A stretch of 5,981 nt of DNA. Origin: Anaerolineales bacterium. Its GTDB lineage: Bacteria; Chloroflexota; Anaerolineae; Anaerolineales; Villigracilaceae. The notes below the pieces were generated by a model. That model did no database searches, was not told the origin of the DNA, and saw only the letters and a program-made list of their open reading frames with translations. Position numbers and translations under genes: made by a program. This document shows, in pieces, positions 5,358-5,981 of this stretch; the first letter of the stretch is position 1; every line of letters starts with the position of its first letter. The stretch covers positions 1-5,981 of the forward strand of contig JAICQC010000288.1 in NCBI GenBank assembly GCA_025938055.1, in the 5' to 3' direction.

Positions 5358-5639
5358 CTATCCCGCAAACAGGGCGATCATCAGATGAAAGAGTGCAAAG
5401 AGTGTGTTAAGGATCATACCTGTAATCCCGAGACCTGCCTTTCCCTCCTTGCGACTCAGGCTCATCCCGCCGAGCACAGCACCCGCGGCTGGCGGGAGCA
5501 CGAGCAGCAGGAGCGTAATGATCCTTTCTGCCCCAAGAGATAGCCCCGTCATCGCGGTCTCAAAAACAGTGAGCAAGACTAACAGGAGCACGGATACGCT
5601 GAATAAGAGCAGCGACCCGCCTGCAAGACTCAGTTTCAC
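5358..5639 (-). CDS. Small three-helix membrane protein, GTG start, DUF4190-like pattern
   Basis: A 93-residue, strongly hydrophobic protein with likely helices at about 6-27, 38-58 and 69-91 and one basic loop, SRKEGK (62-67), which should face the cytoplasm. The segment LPPAAGAVLGGMSLSRKEGKAGLGITGMILN resembles in order the core of DUF4190-type proteins (Pro/Gly turn, GxxxG, small charged loop, then Gly-Leu-x-x-x-Gly-Met/Ile-Ile); this is a resemblance by eye, not an assignment. The function is unknown. The start is GTG at 5639: AAGGAG at 5644-5649 precedes it by 4 nt and no ATG lies in frame upstream before a stop. It sits 24 bp after the edge-cut gene and 21 bp before the flavoprotein, so all three are probably cotranscribed. 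Confidence 0.8.
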   Translation of the reverse strand: MKLSLAGGSLLLFSVSVLLLVLLTVFETAMTGLSLGAERIITLLLLVLPPAAGAVLGGMSLSRKEGKAGLGITGMILNTLFALFHLMIALFAG

Positions 5640-5643
5640 GCCT

Positions 5644-5649
5644 CTCCTT
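5644..5649 (-). promoter_or_regulatory. Ribosome binding site supporting a GTG start
   Basis: AAGGAG on the - strand ends 4 nt before the GTG at 5639. There is no in-frame ATG nearby, so this site is what decides the start of the 93-aa membrane protein. Confidence 0.7.
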
Positions 5650-5663
5650 GTAAATACAGAAAA

Positions 5664-5981
5664 TTATCTTCGCAGCGCCCTGAGCACACGATTGGTTGCC
5701 AGGTAGCCAAGCATGGCGCTGAAGGCAAATTCGAGCATGGGGTCGTTCGTCTGGTAGACCAGCAGGCTGCCCACGAACACCGACAGCGCAATGGAGCGCG
5801 GCCCGGCGGCTTTACGCGGTTCCTCCGGCACGTCGTCACTGTCCCGGTTTGCATTGATGCGGATCACATCCTCATCTGTGGGCAGGTGGATGTGCCTGAG
5901 CTGCCTGCTGCGCTCTTCGCTCCGTTTGCGCTCGTCTTCCCGGCGCGCCAGCCAGAGCTGGAAGATCGTTGTCACAATCGA
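5664..5981 (-). CDS. Membrane protein of unknown function, 5' end beyond the window
   Basis: The frame ends at 5664 and stays open to the right edge. A GTG at 5975 could serve as start (103 residues), but the 6 bases beyond it cannot show a ribosome site, so the gene is probably cut. Counting from that GTG: the visible part starts with TTIFQLWLA, which looks like the end of a membrane helix; then comes a strongly charged, possibly coiled-coil stretch (RREDERKRSEERSRQLR, 11-27); a polar linker with HIHLPTDEDVIRI (28-40) and DSDDVPEEPRK (45-55); and a hydrophobic region at about 61-95 (SIALSVFVGSLLVYQ and FAFSAMLGYLATN) that may form one or two helices, ending in the basic NRVLRALRR. I do not recognise a family. 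Inferred: a small membrane protein with a cytoplasmic charged middle. It leads the visible - strand series. Confidence 0.65.
   Translation of the reverse strand, partial: SIVTTIFQLWLARREDERKRSEERSRQLRHIHLPTDEDVIRINANRDSDDVPEEPRKAAGPRSIALSVFVGSLLVYQTNDPMLEFAFSAMLGYLATNRVLRALRR

Noticed and set aside
5040..5543. A 167-codon open frame on the + strand
   Set aside because: Antisense to the flavoprotein and the 93-aa membrane gene, both of which have recognisable family pattern or membrane helices and good ribosome sites.
1..5981. tRNA, rRNA, CRISPR, insertion sequence or toxin-antitoxin pair
   Set aside because: No cloverleaf or rRNA-like stretch, no regularly spaced direct repeats, no transposase motifs or terminal inverted repeats, and no adjacent gene pair with recognisable toxin or antitoxin folds.

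Overview
The window looks like chromosomal DNA from an uncultured or poorly characterised bacterium, most plausibly a member of Chloroflexota (Anaerolineae-like). This rests on style, not on a marker gene. The DNA is moderately GC-rich. Two exported proteins carry Pro/Thr/Ser-rich linkers of the kind common in that phylum. Small membrane proteins of the DUF4190 and DUF4236 types are present. No rRNA, tRNA, CRISPR array, insertion sequence or phage gene was seen, and no stretch over about 115 bases lacks a gene.

Layout. The left third (1-2306) is read on the + strand. It holds a large exported right-handed beta-helix protein with a Pro/Thr linker and a C-terminal IPT/TIG-like domain, whose 5' end may lie outside the window, followed by a DUF4236 protein with a C-terminal membrane helix. 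The remainder (2373-5981) is read on the - strand as eight genes. In transcription order these are: a membrane protein cut by the right edge; a 93-aa three-helix membrane protein with a GTG start; a pyridoxamine-phosphate-oxidase-like flavoprotein; a lipoprotein with a second C-terminal membrane anchor; a 75-aa helical protein; a Nudix hydrolase of the ADP-ribose pyrophosphatase type; a DUF4190 membrane protein; and a 35-aa lysine-rich protein. The two strands converge on a long shared hairpin at 2309-2353, which probably terminates transcription from both sides.

How the genes may relate. The first four - genes are separated by 21-32 bp and have good Shine-Dalgarno sites, so they could be one transcript. 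The 68, 102 and 114 bp gaps further down leave room for internal promoters, and two of them carry a TAGAAT -10-like hexamer. No shared pathway is evident. The Nudix and flavoprotein families suggest nucleotide or cofactor housekeeping, and most of the rest is envelope-associated. I see no convincing new defence, mobile or biosynthetic system. The points most worth following are the doubly anchored lipoprotein, the Nudix protein that lacks the ADP-ribose-pyrophosphatase signature proline, the tiny lysine-rich gene, and the shared terminator.
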